DNA of 64,000 nt from Prevotella herbatica (GTDB lineage: Bacteria; Bacteroidota; Bacteroidia; Bacteroidales; Bacteroidaceae), in assembly GCF_017347605.1 (NCBI RefSeq), contig NZ_AP024484.1:62001-126000 (forward strand), in the 5' to 3' direction. Positions 27,419-35,454 of this stretch are shown here, piece by piece (the first letter of the stretch is position 1; the number at the start of each line of letters is the position of its first letter). Position numbers and translations under genes: made by a program. Below the pieces are notes generated by a model, which saw only the letters and a program-made list of their open reading frames with translations, made no database searches and had not been told where the DNA came from.

Positions 27419-27778
27419 CTATTTTCTGTTAGCGCACTTTTCGTTGTATACTTTCCAACTAGTTGCCTGCTTTCCTATTTGCTGAAGCAACAGGGCTATC
27501 ACAGCATACTGGCGTTCGGTTATAACATGTTGCTCTACACTAATGCGATAAAGCATTGTTATTAGATTATACTTATCTAGAAAATCAGACAGTATACTTA
27601 TTTTTTCGTAACTGCTGTTTGCTCTATATATCAGGGACAACATATCTAGATTTATATTCACCATTTTTTCGCCAACCGTATAGCGGTAAAAGCGTGGATA
27701 ACATTTTGTTTTCTCTATTGTTAAACTCAATAACTTCATTGTATCACGATAGATCGGTAATTCATGAGATAATGCCAT
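27419..27778 (-). CDS. avd: DGR accessory variability determinant (Avd), four-helix bundle
   Basis: A 119-residue basic helical protein. LPIYRDTMKLLSLTIEKTKCYPRFYRYTVGEKM, then LDMLSLIYRAN, is the characteristic Avd / 23S-IVP four-helix bundle pattern. Avd forms a pentamer that binds the DGR reverse transcriptase and template RNA and is needed for mutagenic retrohoming in the phage system. Position between the target gene (109 bp upstream) and the MutS-like gene fits. Two accessory proteins in one DGR is less common than Avd alone. Confidence 0.88.
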   Translation of the reverse strand: MALSHELPIYRDTMKLLSLTIEKTKCYPRFYRYTVGEKMVNINLDMLSLIYRANSSYEKISILSDFLDKYNLITMLYRISVEQHVITERQYAVIALLLQQIGKQATSWKVYNEKCANRK

Positions 27779-27795
27779 AAAGGATTAATTTTTAA

Positions 27796-27831
27796 AAGTT
27801 GCGACCGCCACAGGCGGTTTTTTAAGTTGCG
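27796..27831 (+). other. GC-rich hairpin just downstream of the variable repeat
   Basis: ACCGCC-aca-GGCGGT (27804-27818) followed by six T on the plus strand, flanked by direct repeats AAGTTGCG (27796-27803 and 27824-27831). It lies 59-94 bp past the end of VR. The T run faces the wrong way for the minus-strand operon. In phage BPP-1 a hairpin just after VR is a DGR target-recognition element; here that role, or plus-strand termination, is only a possibility. Confidence 0.5.
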
Positions 27832-27886
27832 GTAGACACATAATATATATTTTTTAAAATAGATAAATTATTAAATAGATAAATAG

Positions 27887-29686
27887 TTAAAAAGCCAGAA
27901 CTGCCCGGACATAATGACCATAGTTCTTACAGCCGCAGGGAACGATGACGTACGAAGGATTGAAGTAAACTAGTACGGCGCCGCTACTATCACACTCTGA
28001 AGCACACCAATAGTAATTACCATGATTCAATGCTGTGCCAGATGCTGTTGTTAATTTCGTATCAAAGGTTGAATAATAAACACCACTTGGCAAACCTGAT
28101 ATCATATATGTACCTATACCATTAGGACTTGTACGCATGCCTTTTATAGTTGTCTTTTGAGGATCTGTCCATGTACAAAGATTCTCCATTATATCCCACC
28201 AGTCACCAGCACTGGGAAGATACCATTTTCTACCAACCAAAGAACCGCTATGCGTAGTACCATCGCTGTAGTTATTACAATAATACCATGCAGGATTACT
28301 ACTGCTACCAACATAGCTGCTATTGGCACTTAATGCATCATAACCGCTGCTTACATCATTAAAACATGTCTTAAAATCCTGACAGTAAGGGTGAACGGTC
28401 TGGTTTGGATAAGGTGAACTATAAGAATTTGACCAAGCACAAGTACTACCACTATATGCATCTTTCAACGCAAGTGCCCTACCATGACGGCAACCGGCAT
28501 CATATTGAGCTTGAGTAACCTCACTCGAAAAGATGATACCAACCGTTTGACCTGACTTGAAAGTTGTGCCGTTTGTACCGTCACTATAAAGATAGTTACC
28601 TATAGGGGCATCACCCATATACATATTACTTCTACCGCTTGCTGTTGTTGCAGTATAGGTTACTCTTGCATCTCCATTGCCACCACTTGCACCAAGAGTT
28701 ATATTGCACTGATAGTTCAAATTGCGGTAGACATTAAAATTAGTTAAATCGCTTAATGGAGTGGCTACATTTGTTACGCCTCCGAGATAGATTCTATAGG
28801 TGGATGTCCAGTTGCTACCCTTAGCATTAACAAGAAGGTAACTAGCTGAAGTGGGAGCATTACTGCTGTTGCGGAGTGCCTCTGAGGTGGCATTACTGTT
28901 GCTACCGCACAGGTTCTCGTATACATAGTAGGTCTTGGACAACGCGGTAGTCTGGCTCAAACCGCTCACGGCAGTAAAGTTACCATAGCTGCCTGTTCCT
29001 GCTGGAGGAGGACCGACTACAGTAGAGGCTGATGCGGGCACATGGCTGTCTGTGATATAACTGCTAAGAGGGACATTGCAGAGCTGATAACCTGTAATCG
29101 TTACACCGCTTGCAGGAGTTATCGTGAAGCTGAACTTGCTGCACTGATGGTATAAAGGGATGGCAAACTGATTGGCTCCACCTGTTGTGATATTGGCAGA
29201 TGCCTTACCTATCATTAGAGCTCCCGTACTGCCGGCTGTACTGCCGCTACTCTCCAAAGCATCGGCACTGGCCAGCGTAGTGTACATCGTATTGAGTTTA
29301 GAAATGGTATTCACACCTGCAAAGTAACTCGAAGAACCTGTATTGGCAATGGCATAGATAGTGCATCCAGTCGCTGAACGCGTTGTCACAGGAACAGAAA
29401 CGGAGGTAGCTGCAACGGATGACACATACTTGCTGCCGATTAGGGAATTGGTATTGTCGAAGACAAGAACTGTGATATCGCTCACAGTATTCTCGTTGGC
29501 TGAAGTGATGGCGCGTGTCTGATTTCCGTCATTGATGCAGAACGTCAGCTTTACCGTTGTTGTGTCTTCACTAACCTGTGGAGCAGACGGGAGTTCCTCC
29601 CAAGCACAGGATGCAAGGAAAAGACACAGGCACATCAGCACGAATGAGACTGAAAGAGAATATATGGTGTGAATAGAATTCTTCAT
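27887..29686 (-). CDS. DGR-diversified pilus tip lipoprotein (fimbrillin-like N-terminus, lectin-type variable C-terminus)
   Basis: Target of the DGR. The chosen start is MKNSIHTIYSLS at 29686 (five codons inside the longest frame) because it gives a standard lipoprotein signal ending LFLASC. After the Cys is a fimbrillin/Mfa-like domain with an Arg-Ala site (NQTRAITSAN) of the kind cut in type V pilin maturation. The last 220 residues resemble FGE/C-type-lectin-fold DGR targets (GRKWYLPSAGDWWDIMENL, NYYWCASE, GHYVRAVLAF). The last 42 codons are VR; 13 residues differ from the TR-encoded version. As the last pilus gene, downstream of the FimB/Mfa2-like subunit, it is probably a tip adhesin. 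GC content is high in the N-terminal half and lower in the C-terminal half, suggesting domain fusion. Confidence 0.92.
   Translation of the reverse strand: MKNSIHTIYSLSVSFVLMCLCLFLASCAWEELPSAPQVSEDTTTVKLTFCINDGNQTRAITSANENTVSDITVLVFDNTNSLIGSKYVSSVAATSVSVPVTTRSATGCTIYAIANTGSSSYFAGVNTISKLNTMYTTLASADALESSGSTAGSTGALMIGKASANITTGGANQFAIPLYHQCSKFSFTITPASGVTITGYQLCNVPLSSYITDSHVPASASTVVGPPPAGTGSYGNFTAVSGLSQTTALSKTYYVYENLCGSNSNATSEALRNSSNAPTSASYLLVNAKGSNWTSTYRIYLGGVTNVATPLSDLTNFNVYRNLNYQCNITLGASGGNGDARVTYTATTASGRSNMYMGDAPIGNYLYSDGTNGTTFKSGQTVGIIFSSEVTQAQYDAGCRHGRALALKDAYSGSTCAWSNSYSSPYPNQTVHPYCQDFKTCFNDVSSGYDALSANSSYVGSSSNPAWYYCNNYSDGTTHSGSLVGRKWYLPSAGDWWDIMENLCTWTDPQKTTIKGMRTSPNGIGTYMISGLPSGVYYSTFDTKLTTASGTALNHGNYYWCASECDSSGAVLVYFNPSYVIVPCGCKNYGHYVRAVLAF
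27890..28016 (-). repeat. DGR variable repeat (VR)
   Basis: Offset of exactly 1215 bp from TR. The 16 core differences from TR are all at TR adenines: 13 amino-acid substitutions (including N to Y, C, D, G, S, I) and one silent change. Positions 27890-27921 are identical to TR. VR ends at the stop codon, so the diversified surface is the extreme C-terminus of the adhesin. Confidence 0.97.
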
Positions 29687-29735
29687 TGTTATACTATACA
29701 TTGATTGTTACCGTACTCTTATTTCAACTAGCAGA

Positions 29736-30641
29736 CTAGTAAAACACTGTTCCGCTGTTGACTTCACTCCAGGGCATCACTCTAAGGTTTACACCCATCA
29801 CGCCCACATCAACGACGATTGCCTTGTCGTCTTCAGGCGAAAGGGTTATCGGGGCGCCATAAGAGTCCGTGGTGCGCTTAAATATCGGATTGTCGTTCTT
29901 GTAAAGGGTGAAGGTAACACTATCACCCTCGGCGGTAGGCATGGCATTGATAATATCCGTGGAGAATACCCCGTTGCTGTCGAAGCCGCCATGAGGCTCA
30001 TAGACCACGCTGTCACCCTTGATACTGCCGTCGAAGGCAAGAGCACTGCGGAAGCCTTCTAGCTTTACGGTGTAGTTACCTGCTCCCATCTGACTGAGAA
30101 GGTTGCGGATCACGACGTGGATGCGCACGTTCTTATTCATCATGACAAGGGTGGCAAAGCTGGAGTCGCGAAGTGCATCGCCGGGACTGTAGCTGAAACC
30201 GCCGTAGCAGATATAGCTCATCGGAGTGATCTCGGTGATGGTGCCTGAGGTCCTTGTCGCAGAGCGGGACTCACCATAGTTGCGGAGTCTTGCGCAGACG
30301 CTGCCAAGGGAATCTCCCAAGACTGGAGGAACGAGCTGAACGCTGTCACTACTGCCTAACCCCACAGCAACAAGACGCATGGTCTGGCGGTTGTCGAAGC
30401 AGAGATAGTAGCGACCGTCAGGCTCTCTGGAAACCTCATGGGAGTAGCGCCCCTCTATAAACATATAGGCATGCACGCTGCCTGCCACGGAATCAGGCAA
30501 CACCTCGCCTGTCCTCGTGGTTAGGCGAACGCCAACATTGTACTGCACACGAAGGCTCTCGTCGTCGTTGATGCAGCTACACATTAGGGGCGAAAGCATA
30601 GCCAGAAGGATGCAGGTGATAAGTATATGCCTAATTTTCAT
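29736..30641 (-). CDS. FimB/Mfa2-family fimbrial subunit (probable anchor/assembly lipoprotein)
   Basis: A 301-residue lipoprotein (MKIRHILITCILLAMLSPLM CSC, lipidation Cys about residue 23). The body has the FimB/Mfa2 pattern: a N-terminal beta strand VGVRLTTRTGEV, a YMFIEGRYSHEV segment, an inner domain with VRIHVVIRNLLSQM and a C-terminal VVDVGVMGVNLRVMPWSEVNSGTV. In Porphyromonas Mfa2 anchors the shaft to the outer membrane and limits its length. It sits between the major pilin gene and the DGR target gene (34 bp). Its GC content is clearly higher than that of the housekeeping genes in this window. Confidence 0.82.
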   Translation of the reverse strand: MKIRHILITCILLAMLSPLMCSCINDDESLRVQYNVGVRLTTRTGEVLPDSVAGSVHAYMFIEGRYSHEVSREPDGRYYLCFDNRQTMRLVAVGLGSSDSVQLVPPVLGDSLGSVCARLRNYGESRSATRTSGTITEITPMSYICYGGFSYSPGDALRDSSFATLVMMNKNVRIHVVIRNLLSQMGAGNYTVKLEGFRSALAFDGSIKGDSVVYEPHGGFDSNGVFSTDIINAMPTAEGDSVTFTLYKNDNPIFKRTTDSYGAPITLSPEDDKAIVVDVGVMGVNLRVMPWSEVNSGTVFY

Positions 30642-30710
30642 TGGACGTTAGTTTGATTGTTGTTATTTGATTACTGTTATTCGTATTACTATTACTTTGA
30701 ATATACGGCT

Positions 30711-31880
30711 TTAGTTGAACACATTAGTCTGTGAGGCATTTGTAAAATCCTTCACTGTGATGTTAGCCGTTGCGTTCTCAGGGTCTATAGGAACAGTAGG
30801 ATCAGAAGAACCCTTACCCTGAATGGTGACATTGACGATATAATTCATGTTTGGATAGACCTGCTTCACTGTTCCTCCATCGGCAGCACTTCCGTTAGCA
30901 GAATTATAGTTGATGTTCACAGGATAGTAGACAGGAACTGCACTAGTGCCGTCTGCAGCGAACAGCCCCTTTATCACAAGACGGGTCGGAGTGGTGGCAT
31001 TGTTAGGCATTGTATAAAGGAACAATATCTTACTAGTATTTTCCCAGTTAGATGTCGCCGCACCAGTTACACCACTCAGCGTAGTATTTTTGGCTGAAAA
31101 AGCACTAAGGTCAGTACCTGTGCCAAGATATGATCTGAAATTGGAAGAAACATCGCTCTGCCCCTGACAGAGATTGGTGTATGTGGCAAAGGTAGAATAG
31201 CTGCTTGCTGGATAGAAGTCAAGGGCATCTGGAACATTCGACATGAAAACCTCGGTAGGCTTGAATGTTGCATTCTTGTAGGCACCTGCCGCACTGAAGT
31301 TCACACTGAGTGAGTTCAGAGTTACCTTGGCTACCATGTGATATACGTCTACATTTGCCTCATAGGAACTAGTCGCAGCATCCTTCAAAGTAATAGTTCC
31401 TGTACCGAACATAGGAAGTTTACTACTGGCAACGGTTGTTGCAGCATCGCTTCCTCCCCCCAGAGCATCATCGATACCAAGCGTTCTATTCTTAAAATCA
31501 GCCGCATTCTTGACTCCCGTGAAGGTTCCCGACTTAGCATTCACTGCCACTAGGACGATGTCCTCATCGGCAAGCTGACTGGTCGTGATCTTAGGAGTAG
31601 TAGAACCTGGCACCTCTTGAATGGTCTTTACGGCATTACCCGTATTCTTGTCGAAGATACCGATAGTAACACTGTTGATGGTGTTCTCTGCTGCTGTACC
31701 GGGATCGGTATAGACGGCGGCACGGGTACCGGCAGGTTTCAAATTCAGCGTTAAGGTCTGAGTACCCGTTGAAGGCTTCTCTGTTGTAGGAAGTTCTTCA
31801 CTTGAGCATGATGTAAATAAGCCCTGCGTGGCTATGGTTGCCAATGCGAAGAAGGCTAGTATTGCTGGTTTTGTTCTCAT
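30711..31880 (-). CDS. Major fimbrillin, Mfa1/FimA-like (type V pilin)
   Basis: A 389-residue lipoprotein precursor: signal peptide with lipobox LFTSC (Cys25), a spacer, and LNLKPAGTRAAVY with an Arg-Ala bond (R53/A54) at the position where type V pilins are cut by an Arg-specific protease to free the N-terminal groove. Then come NSVTIGIFDKNTG and the C-terminal NITVKDFTNASQTNVFN, the kind of segment used as donor strand in polymerisation. It is most likely the shaft subunit. It lies third in the pilus operon, 46 bp after the DUF3868 gene. Confidence 0.83.
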   Translation of the reverse strand: MRTKPAILAFFALATIATQGLFTSCSSEELPTTEKPSTGTQTLTLNLKPAGTRAAVYTDPGTAAENTINSVTIGIFDKNTGNAVKTIQEVPGSTTPKITTSQLADEDIVLVAVNAKSGTFTGVKNAADFKNRTLGIDDALGGGSDAATTVASSKLPMFGTGTITLKDAATSSYEANVDVYHMVAKVTLNSLSVNFSAAGAYKNATFKPTEVFMSNVPDALDFYPASSYSTFATYTNLCQGQSDVSSNFRSYLGTGTDLSAFSAKNTTLSGVTGAATSNWENTSKILFLYTMPNNATTPTRLVIKGLFAADGTSAVPVYYPVNINYNSANGSAADGGTVKQVYPNMNYIVNVTIQGKGSSDPTVPIDPENATANITVKDFTNASQTNVFN

Positions 31881-31926
31881 AATTATAAATCAATTTAATT
31901 ATTAATATTATTTTTATTCCTTTTCG

Positions 31927-33396
31927 TTATTTCATCTTCATCAGTTCGCTCAAAGCTTTGTCTGCCTGAGTAACTCCGGCTGCCTTTGCCATCTTTAGGT
32001 AAACCTCTGCCTTATCGCGGTTGCCCTCGCTAAGATAAAGAAGTCCCATATTGCAGTAGGCTCTTGAATCAGTCTCCCAGCGCTTAAGATACTTATGCGC
32101 AAGGGTTACATCGTTACGTGTGAGAGCCACACCGGCTGCATTGATGTTTGCCTCGGGATTATCAGGGAAGAGACGCGCGGTCAGGTCCACGATATCGTTA
32201 TATTCACGAGAACCCTTCTTGTAGAATGCCGCTGTAGCATAGAGTTCACCCAGCGTCATCGTGGCTGGATTTGAACCAAGATGCTGCATAGCAGAGTTGC
32301 TGTCGAAACCATCGTGACGGAAGGTCAGCGTATATTTGATGCGATAGACTTTCGGGAAGATAAACTTCACCATATACTCATAGGGCATACCGTGACCGAT
32401 GTTCTGAATTTCACGCTCACGACCGTTGACTACGTCGATGCTCTTGATGATGTCTACAACGGCTTCACGAAGATTCATGCCGCTACCTGCTACAAGTGAA
32501 GAGATACTGTCCCAGTCCTCAGCAAGCCAGCCTACGGTAAGGTCGTTACGATTGGTGAGCTTCTGCTTCATCAAGTACTTCTTCAAATCAAGAGAACGCT
32601 CCATTGCCTCACTCTCGTTGCGGCGGTAGTTGCCGATAGGAGCACCGAAACCGTTGATGCGAAGACCTACGAGGCTCGTACCGTAACGCTGCAATTCACT
32701 TTTCACGTCAGTGGCGATGGTATTGAACACGGTGCGGTTGAATCTGCTGCCGCTGAGTTTGGCAAGAGACTTGTTGCCGAAGATCTGAATCTCACCGCTG
32801 CGGTGGAACTTATCTATATCGGATCCCTGAGGCTGAAGGAACTGTACATAGTCCATCAGATTATAATAGTGAACATTAGGATCGGGATTGTCGTTGCTCA
32901 TGTCGTGGAGGTAGATGTTCTTCAGCACAAGGTCCTCGTAGACATGGCCGCGGTGACCTGTGCAGTTAAGTTCCTCGCTCTCTACATACATGCGGCACTC
33001 CTGCATCCAGTCCTTATAAGGAACTGTAGTGTCGTAAATGAAGTAGCGCTTGGCGGCATGGCTGTCCTTGACAACGATGGGCATGTTGCGGCGATTGTCG
33101 GAAAGGACCTCTGTGCGATGGGCATCACGCTCACGCTCACGACCGTTGATGACCACTGAGGAAAGCACTGAGACCGCGCTGTCTGTCTTCAGCACAGGAG
33201 TGAAGACGAGCGACTCACAGCTTCCCACGACACTGCTGTCATAGCTTACCTTCATGCGTACACGGAGAAGGTCACCCTGACGGGTGAAGTTCTCGGAGTT
33301 GACGTAGATCTGTCCGCCGTAGACAGTCTGGGCGGATGCTGCGGATACCGTTCCGCTAAAGGCAAGAAGAAAGAATGCAGATTGTAATAGTTTCAT
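31927..33396 (-). CDS. DUF3868-type pilus-associated protein with OmpA-like region and TPR tail
   Basis: A 489-residue exported protein (signal peptide ending ...VSAASAQ). The first 160 residues (YGGQIYVNSENFTRQGDLLRVRM, CESLVFTPVLK) match the DUF3868 domain found beside Mfa-type pilus genes. The middle (VGLRINGFGAPIGNYRRNE, MERSLDLKKYLM) has the OmpA-like peptidoglycan-binding pattern, and the C-terminus (ANINAAGVALTRNDVTLAHKYL, ... YLSEGNRDKAEVYLKMAKAAG) is TPR-like. It probably links pilus assembly to the cell envelope. Role inferred from context; the family has no settled mechanism. Confidence 0.75.
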   Translation of the reverse strand: MKLLQSAFFLLAFSGTVSAASAQTVYGGQIYVNSENFTRQGDLLRVRMKVSYDSSVVGSCESLVFTPVLKTDSAVSVLSSVVINGRERERDAHRTEVLSDNRRNMPIVVKDSHAAKRYFIYDTTVPYKDWMQECRMYVESEELNCTGHRGHVYEDLVLKNIYLHDMSNDNPDPNVHYYNLMDYVQFLQPQGSDIDKFHRSGEIQIFGNKSLAKLSGSRFNRTVFNTIATDVKSELQRYGTSLVGLRINGFGAPIGNYRRNESEAMERSLDLKKYLMKQKLTNRNDLTVGWLAEDWDSISSLVAGSGMNLREAVVDIIKSIDVVNGREREIQNIGHGMPYEYMVKFIFPKVYRIKYTLTFRHDGFDSNSAMQHLGSNPATMTLGELYATAAFYKKGSREYNDIVDLTARLFPDNPEANINAAGVALTRNDVTLAHKYLKRWETDSRAYCNMGLLYLSEGNRDKAEVYLKMAKAAGVTQADKALSELMKMK

Positions 33397-33437
33397 TTCT
33401 CTATAAATATTATTTCATTGTTATTATCTTATTATTA

Positions 33438-34037
33438 TCACTTAATGATATACACCAGCGATACGGAAAGGGATACCGGACCGACATAATCCCTACCCTT
33501 TGTATATTCAAGGTAGCCATAGGTTCCCTCACGGTAATGGCGGTAGCGCAGATGGAGATAGCCCGCAGAAAGGGATGTATCTATGCCCCAGTGAGGAGAG
33601 AGTATTCGATGGAAGCCGAAAGTGAGTCCGGCACCGTTGAAGTTGCCCTCAGCACGGTGACTGGTAAGGCGGAATATGGGAATGCGGTTTAGGTTGAAGC
33701 CTCCATGAATGCCGAAGACTCCTATATAGGGACCACGGAAGGACTTGCGGAACCAATGACGGGCTTCATACTGAACAGACCAGTTCTTCCATTTACGGTC
33801 GCTGCCGTAGGATATCGGGCAGTAGGTAGAAGAAACACTCAGGGTAAGGGTACTGTCAAGGCGGACCTCAGTACCCAGGGATGGAATACATAATGCATCA
33901 TAGAGCAGATTGGATTTCAGCGCTACAGACTGCGCATGAAGGCGCAATGACGAAAGTAATACCAATAAAACCAAAAATGACTTTAATATAATATCACTTA
34001 CTCTACACTTCGTACTATGAAATTTTAATTTGCTCAT
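33438..34037 (-). CDS. DUF3575-type outer-membrane protein, first gene of the pilus operon
   Basis: A 199-residue exported protein with alternating beta-strand sequence (SNLLYDALCIPSLGTEVRLD, SVQYEARHWFRK, YIGVFGIHGGFNLN, WGIDTSLSAGYLHLRYRHY). It matches the DUF3575 family that accompanies Bacteroidota fimbrial loci and probably forms a small barrel. Its start lies 31 bp from the left inverted repeat of the candidate promoter-inversion segment, so the orientation of that segment would decide expression of it and of all genes down to the DGR. Confidence 0.75.
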   Translation of the reverse strand: MSKLKFHSTKCRVSDIILKSFLVLLVLLSSLRLHAQSVALKSNLLYDALCIPSLGTEVRLDSTLTLSVSSTYCPISYGSDRKWKNWSVQYEARHWFRKSFRGPYIGVFGIHGGFNLNRIPIFRLTSHRAEGNFNGAGLTFGFHRILSPHWGIDTSLSAGYLHLRYRHYREGTYGYLEYTKGRDYVGPVSLSVSLVYIIK

Positions 34038-34068
34038 CCAATATATCTATTCTATAATTACACGTTCC

Positions 34069-34095
34069 GTTACTTTGCAAGTAACAGAAAGGATT
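34069..34095 (+). repeat. Left 27-bp inverted repeat of the invertible segment
   Basis: Perfect reverse complement of 34319-34345. It begins GTTACTTTGCAAGTAAC, which is itself a 7-bp dyad (GTTACTT/AAGTAAC), followed by AGAAAGGATT, so a recombinase could bind each site symmetrically. Confidence 0.9.
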
Positions 34096-34300
34096 CGGGA
34101 ATAGTATAGAATAAAAATAGGCAAAAGGATAACTTACCGGCGGATAATGGATTCCGGCGGATATCAATATGTATATTGAATTATATTTAAAATGTGTTTA
34201 TATTAAACGTGTTTAGGTTATCTATATCCCGTTGGTTATTTTTTTTAGCGTTTTTAGGTTAATAAATGCAAATTTATATGTAACTTGAGGAATTAATGAC

Positions 34301-34308
34301 TACATTTG
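34301..34308 (+). promoter_or_regulatory. -7-like box inside the invertible segment
   Basis: TACATTTG lies 10 bp from the right inverted repeat, so transcription would start close to the repeat. In the present orientation it faces the 3' end of the recombinase gene. The call rests on the -7 match only. Confidence 0.4.
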
Positions 34309-34318
34309 CCAAGTTATT

Positions 34319-34345
34319 AATCCTTTCTGTTACTTGCAAAGTAAC
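34319..34345 (-). repeat. Right 27-bp inverted repeat of the invertible segment
   Basis: AATCCTTTCTGTTACTTGCA followed by AAGTAAC; exact reverse complement of 34069-34095. Outside the repeats identity stops, apart from scattered matches. Confidence 0.9.
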
Positions 34346-34419
34346 AGATATCTTTTATTCTTTATTTTGATGTTAATAGATGCCGTTTTAAGCTTTAAAA
34401 ACAGCATTTTATCTGTTGT

Positions 34420-35298
34420 TTATTTTACATTCAGACATTTGCAGACCTTGCTGTTTGCCTTACCTATTTCAGCTGCATCAAAACCTTTGAGATATATCTG
34501 TGTTGTCCTGATATCGGAATGACCGAGAGCTGAACTGATCACCTCAACTGGCACATGATGGCGGAGGGCATTTGTTGCCCACGAATGGCGGAAGGTGTAG
34601 GAGGATATATGAACAGTTACGCCCAAGGTATCTGCAAGGCGCTTTAGACCAGCATTGAAATTGCGAAGCAATGACTGATAGTGCCTGTAGCCGGACTCAG
34701 TACTGAGATCTATATTTGATAGGTGGAGATGCTTGATGAGGTTGCAACTATCCCTATTTATTGGAATATTAACACTGTTTCCTGTCTTTTGGCGGTTGTA
34801 TTTCAACACACCATCAACAACGGAATTAAGGCTTAAATGCTGCAGGTCGACAAAGGGCATACCACAAAGTCGATACATGGCTGCAGCCATTAGCTGCACC
34901 CGTTTCAGAGCTAGACTTTTCACCTCACCAGTCAGGATCTCCTTCAAATTAGATTCGTCGAGTGCCTTCTTGTGGTTTCTATCAATGCCCGTGAACACGT
35001 CATGAAACAGGTTGAACACAAATCGGGCAAGACCTGCCATCACCGCCTTGTTGTAGATGGCACGGAGCATACGCATATAGGTAGAAATGGTGTTGAAGGA
35101 ATGGGAAGTACGGATAAGGTATTTCTCATAAAGTTTCAGGGCTTGGGTAGTGATGTCGCCGAACCGGATGGTGTCGTGTCCGAGATACTCACTGAAAGAG
35201 TGAGCGGCACAACCATAAAGGTGGGCAGTAGAAAAGCTCCCGCAGCTTTTTTGTTCGTTGATACATGTCTGGGTAAAAGAAGAGAATGTTACTTTCAT
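34420..35298 (-). CDS. Tyrosine site-specific recombinase (probable promoter invertase)
   Basis: A 292-residue recombinase: SAM-like core-binding N-terminal domain (residues 1-105) and a catalytic domain with Arg in MYRLCGMPFVDL, Lys in YNRQKTGNSV, SSYTFRHSWAT (box II with Tyr in place of the usual first His, common in Bacteroidota integrases), GHSDIRTTQIYLKGF (His and the nucleophile Tyr). Its length fits invertases of the Bacteroides Mpi/Tsr type, shorter than conjugative-element integrases. It lies 75 bp from the right inverted repeat and no other mobile-element genes are nearby, which argues for inversion of the pilus promoter and against an integrated element. Confidence 0.9.
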   Translation of the reverse strand: MKVTFSSFTQTCINEQKSCGSFSTAHLYGCAAHSFSEYLGHDTIRFGDITTQALKLYEKYLIRTSHSFNTISTYMRMLRAIYNKAVMAGLARFVFNLFHDVFTGIDRNHKKALDESNLKEILTGEVKSLALKRVQLMAAAMYRLCGMPFVDLQHLSLNSVVDGVLKYNRQKTGNSVNIPINRDSCNLIKHLHLSNIDLSTESGYRHYQSLLRNFNAGLKRLADTLGVTVHISSYTFRHSWATNALRHHVPVEVISSALGHSDIRTTQIYLKGFDAAEIGKANSKVCKCLNVK

Positions 35299-35454
35299 AA
35301 AAATAATAATAATTTAAAAAATGAATTACAAATATACAAATCAAAAATCAATAAAAAGAAAGTACAATCTCATTTACAATTTAATAACAGACGAAACATT
35401 ATTATTTAAGTACGGATTATATATATTGTTCAAAATAATAGACAGATTGTGAGT

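Larger units (their letters stand above)
34069..34345. other. Candidate invertible promoter segment controlling the pilus-DGR operon
   Basis: A 223-bp interior (34096-34318) is bounded by perfect 27-bp inverted repeats and lies between a tyrosine recombinase gene and the pilus operon. In the orientation given, TACATTTG (34301-34308, fits TAnnTTTG) points to the right, away from the operon; inversion would aim it at DUF3575. A weaker minus-strand box TAAATTTG (34269-34276) points to the operon. No good -33 is seen for either, so the ON/OFF state is uncertain. This is the classic layout of Bacteroidales phase-variable promoters. Confidence 0.85.

Noticed and set aside
28720..28735. TTGCGGTAGACA shared between the target gene and the region after VR (27828-27839)
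   Set aside because: A 12-bp identity alone, without flanking similarity, may be chance; it is outside the TR/VR homology.
34420..35298. Integrase of a conjugative element or prophage
   Set aside because: No attachment sites, tRNA, mobilisation or phage genes are near; the adjacent 27-bp inverted repeats point to promoter inversion.
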